Shown here piece after piece: positions 6,056 to 7,648 of a stretch of DNA of 7,648 nt (position 1 is its first letter; every line of letters begins with the position of its first letter). Below the pieces are notes generated by a model. It was not told where the DNA came from and did not search any database. It saw nothing but the letters and a program-made list of their open reading frames with translations. Source of the stretch: Thiomargarita sp. (GTDB lineage: Bacteria; Pseudomonadota; Gammaproteobacteria; Beggiatoales; Beggiatoaceae); contig DYNO01000157.1 in assembly GCA_020721025.1 (NCBI GenBank), positions 1-7,648 of the forward strand. The letters are read 5' to 3'. The position numbers were made by a program, and so were the translations under genes.

Positions 6056-7174
6056 TCAATCCCGCATGATAACCATGATTCCAAGAATCAATACCAGTAG
6101 AGTAACAATTATCCAACACCAATAGCTCAATATCAAGTTATCGGATGAAAAATCACCCAGTTTAACTCCGCCTAAAGACATTTCACCCTCTGTCCCTAAT
6201 TCCTTCACACAATCTTCAACTTTTTGATAATTATGCGGAACCACCCATCCGGCGGATTTACTTGAAACCGCAGCGGGATCATCGGGAGGCATCTGCATCA
6301 AGGCAATGGAAACCTGAGTTGCTAATTTATCGGGAACTTTTGGCGTTCTGGCGAAAGACCATTCTGGATATAATTCTGTGCTCAAGAATAGAGGAAAATC
6401 ATTATATTGGCGCGCATTCAAAATAAAAAAATCCTCCAGTTTAATTTTTCCCTCTTCTGCCATGCGTTCTAAAGTATCCGTGCGCACCGTCCCCGCATCG
6501 ACCAAGCCATCACGCACGGCATACACCACCGCATCATGTGTTCTCCCAAAACTGATACCAGAAAAAAATTTACTCGGTTCAATCTGATGGTGCTTCAGTT
6601 CGCATAATGCCATTTGCCAACCACCAAATGATAATCTATCCACTGCCATGAACGACCTAGATTTCAAGTCTTGATAATTACGAAGTTCTTTACGACTCGA
6701 ATTACTAAAAATCACACTTCCAAACATGCTGTGGGTTCTGCCTTGGGTGAGTTTATTATTCAGTGTGGCAATCCGACCGAGCCCATAGAGTGTTTCTAAC
6801 TCTGTGTAAAACTTAGGATTTATCAAAATGAAATCAATGGCGCGCCGTCGCACCGCGAGATGAACTTCGTTGAAAGCCAATGGAGTAATTTCAAAAGTAT
6901 GAGATGGAACTTTTATTGTCAGGTAATTTGCCAACCCTGTCCACATTTTTACGCCCTCTTCTGTACCAGATTTAGCAAGCACACCGATTTTTAGTGTATT
7001 TGTTGTGGGAGAAGTTGCCGGTATCGGTTCGGCAGCAGGAATTTCTGTTTTTGTTGTGGAAGAAGTTGTGGAACTTGCCGCAGGTTTATTTTCTTCAGCA
7101 AAAACAAAATATTGCATACTCATCATGAGTAGCACTATTCCACATGATAAGTACATATAGGTTCGTCTCTTCAT
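6056..7174 (-). CDS. PhnD/TtrS-like periplasmic sensor domain, membrane-anchored, no kinase
   Basis: The protein is 372 residues from ATG 7174. Residues 1-26 look like a signal peptide (MKRRTYMYLSCGIVLLMM, cleavage near VFA/EE). Residues 30-60 are a Ser/Thr/Pro/Ala linker. Residues 61 to about 300 are a PhnD-type binding domain (phosphate/phosphite/phosphonate-binding-like) as found in the periplasmic part of TtrS-like sensor kinases: LKIGVLAKSG, AIDFILINPKFY, SFMAVDRLSFGGW and THDAVVYAVRDGLVDAGTVR. Residues about 350-370 form a membrane helix (YWCWIIVTLLVLILGIMVIM), and the protein ends two residues later at RD. In sensor kinases the same helix is followed by a coiled coil and a HisKA/HATPase; none is present here or in the downstream 370 nt. 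No phn permease or ATPase gene is nearby. It may be a cut-down receptor that acts through a partner. It converges on the TAXI gene. An upstream in-frame ATG at 7213 would add 13 polar residues before the signal peptide and has no ribosome site. Confidence 0.88.
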   Translation of the reverse strand: MKRRTYMYLSCGIVLLMMSMQYFVFAEENKPAASSTTSSTTKTEIPAAEPIPATSPTTNTLKIGVLAKSGTEEGVKMWTGLANYLTIKVPSHTFEITPLAFNEVHLAVRRRAIDFILINPKFYTELETLYGLGRIATLNNKLTQGRTHSMFGSVIFSNSSRKELRNYQDLKSRSFMAVDRLSFGGWQMALCELKHHQIEPSKFFSGISFGRTHDAVVYAVRDGLVDAGTVRTDTLERMAEEGKIKLEDFFILNARQYNDFPLFLSTELYPEWSFARTPKVPDKLATQVSIALMQMPPDDPAAVSSKSAGWVVPHNYQKVEDCVKELGTEGEMSLGGVKLGDFSSDNLILSYWCWIIVTLLVLILGIMVIMRD

Positions 7175-7180
7175 ACTATT

Positions 7181-7185
7181 TCCTT
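7181..7185 (-). promoter_or_regulatory. Ribosome binding site choosing ATG 7174
   Basis: On the minus strand AAGGA sits 6 nt before the ATG at 7174. The alternative ATG at 7213 has no comparable site, so this motif decides the start of the PhnD-like gene. Confidence 0.75.
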
Positions 7186-7263
7186 GTGATTTATCCTTGT
7201 AACAACCGTTCATGAATTTGTGTAGAACCGGCTTGACATCTTTAAACAGAGTAGATTAAGTCA

Positions 7264-7281
7264 TTCCTATTTTCACAGGAA
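7264..7281 (-). repeat. GAAA-loop hairpin repeat, distal copy
   Basis: On the minus strand TTCCTGTGAAAATAGGAA folds into a 7-bp stem (one G-U pair) closed by a GAAA tetraloop. It differs at one base from the copy at 7465-7482, 201 bp away in the same orientation. The A-U to G-U change keeps the RNA stem intact. Confidence 0.7.
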
Positions 7282-7460
7282 CAGCCACTTAAAAATGTCG
7301 TTAAGCGTTTGTAGAAAACCAAACGTTATTCACGTTGTCAACATCACTGCTTGATAATTCAAGTCTTAAATGACTCTTACATGCAGACCCGAAACCTGCC
7401 TTTTTAGTTATGTCTCGCTGATTTTGGTCGCGACGATAACTACTTAACAACGATAGTTAT

Positions 7461-7648
7461 TCAGTTCCTATTTTCATAGGAATATAAATTGATCGCAGCA
7501 TTTAAATCCCGGTCAATGACTAACCCACAGTCACAACTGAAAATTCTGTCTGCTAACGTCAAATTGTCTTTCTTTGCTCCACATTTGGAACAAATAATTG
7601 GAAAGTTGGTGAGCAATCGCAGCACGTTGTTTTGCAATCCGAAAGTGG
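7461..7648 (-). pseudogene. tnpB: IS200/IS605-type tnpB remnant, 3' end (runs off the window)
   Basis: The last 61 codons read in one frame end with CSKCGAKKDNLTLADR, then CDCGLVIDRDLNAAINLY and a short SYENRN tail. This is the C-terminal zinc finger and RuvC-III Asp motif (DRDxNAA) of TnpB, the RNA-guided nuclease of IS200/IS605 elements. The second cysteine pair is C-x-C (SCDCG) instead of the usual C-x2-C, so the zinc site may be damaged. Just upstream, at about 7647-7595, this frame gives unfamiliar sequence. The neighbouring frame instead gives HFRIAKQRAAIAHQLSN, which matches the TnpB helix 'H..IA.QR....H.LS' that normally lies about 90 or more residues before the zinc finger. That implies an internal deletion, including the RuvC-II Glu segment, with a frame change. 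The coding 5' part lies beyond the window. It is almost certainly inactive. Confidence 0.85.
7465..7482 (-). repeat. GAAA-loop hairpin repeat, proximal copy inside the tnpB end
   Basis: On the minus strand TTCCTATGAAAATAGGAA forms a perfect 7-bp stem with a GAAA tetraloop. It encodes the last sense codons of the tnpB remnant (SYENRN). The near-identical copy at 7264-7281 suggests that the two mark ends of a small element or of a decayed right end. Confidence 0.7.

Larger units (their letters stand above)
7175..7460 (-). other. Hairpin-rich region downstream of the tnpB remnant
   Basis: No confident gene is present. Several short perfect stems occur: CGTTTG/CAAACG (7306-7311 and 7320-7325, 8-nt loop), CTTGA/TCAAG (7350-7354 and 7359-7363, 4-nt loop) and ATAACTA/TAGTTAT (7436-7442 and 7454-7460, 11-nt loop). 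They lie just 3' of a tnpB end, where IS200/IS605 elements have their right-end hairpins and where the TnpB guide RNA (omega/reRNA) is encoded. This fits a decayed right end but does not prove it. The last 60-80 nt before 7174 should also hold the promoter of the PhnD-like gene; I see no clear -35/-10 pair. Confidence 0.45.

Noticed and set aside
7175..7213. Longer start of the PhnD-like protein at ATG 7213
   Set aside because: It adds a polar 13-residue leader before the signal peptide and lacks a ribosome binding site, whereas ATG 7174 has AAGGA at the right distance.
7383..7406. Plus-strand hairpin GCAG...CTGC followed by TTTTT as an intrinsic terminator
   Set aside because: The stem is only 4 bp with a 9-nt loop, and no plus-strand gene ends nearby.

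Overview
The window reads as a chromosomal accessory or intergenic-rich stretch of an AT-leaning gammaproteobacterium. A sulfur-oxidising Thiotrichales/Beggiatoaceae-type organism is my best guess. The guess rests on protein flavour: an E. coli-numbered zinc-type GluRS, an orphan membrane-tethered TAXI protein with the proteobacterial C-terminal extension, a TtrS/PhnD-type periplasmic domain, and a secreted Ig-like-repeat protein. No rRNA or other taxonomic marker is present, so the assignment is an inference.

Layout. Minus strand, 35-2283: a four-repeat Ig-like secreted protein (433-2283), followed 5 nt later by a truncated D-2-hydroxyacid dehydrogenase gene (35-427) that keeps only the N-terminal substrate-binding half. 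A roughly 380-nt divergent intergenic region (2284-2665) holds at most one doubtful small membrane ORF. Plus strand, 2666-5683: a 77-aa protein resembling an acyl carrier protein without its phosphopantetheine serine, then gltX (glutamyl-tRNA synthetase) 5 nt downstream, then after 82 nt an orphan TAXI-type solute-binding protein anchored by transmembrane helices at both ends. A convergent intergenic region (5684-6055) contains a complete 127-bp miniature inverted-repeat element with 13-bp perfect terminal repeats, a 5-bp target duplication and a central 26-bp perfect palindrome. It is bracketed by an older 12-bp inverted repeat. Minus strand, 6056-7174: a PhnD/TtrS-like periplasmic sensor domain with a C-terminal membrane helix but no kinase. 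The right end (7175-7648) is transposon debris: the 3' end of an IS200/IS605-type tnpB that appears internally deleted and frameshifted, followed by a hairpin-rich stretch delimited by two copies of a GAAA-capped hairpin.

How the genes relate. Only gltX is a housekeeping gene. The TAXI protein and the PhnD-like protein are both single-pass, membrane-tethered periplasmic binding modules with no transporter permease or kinase in view, so ligand sensing or partner recruitment is more likely than autonomous transport. The two flanks carry damaged genes (the truncated dehydrogenase and the tnpB remnant), and the middle holds a MITE, so the segment has a history of small insertions and deletions. 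I found no CRISPR array, tRNA or rRNA. I found no strong evidence for a wholly new multi-gene system. The most unusual items are the MITE, the tnpB/hairpin remnant, the serine-less ACP-like protein beside gltX and the kinase-less sensor domain.
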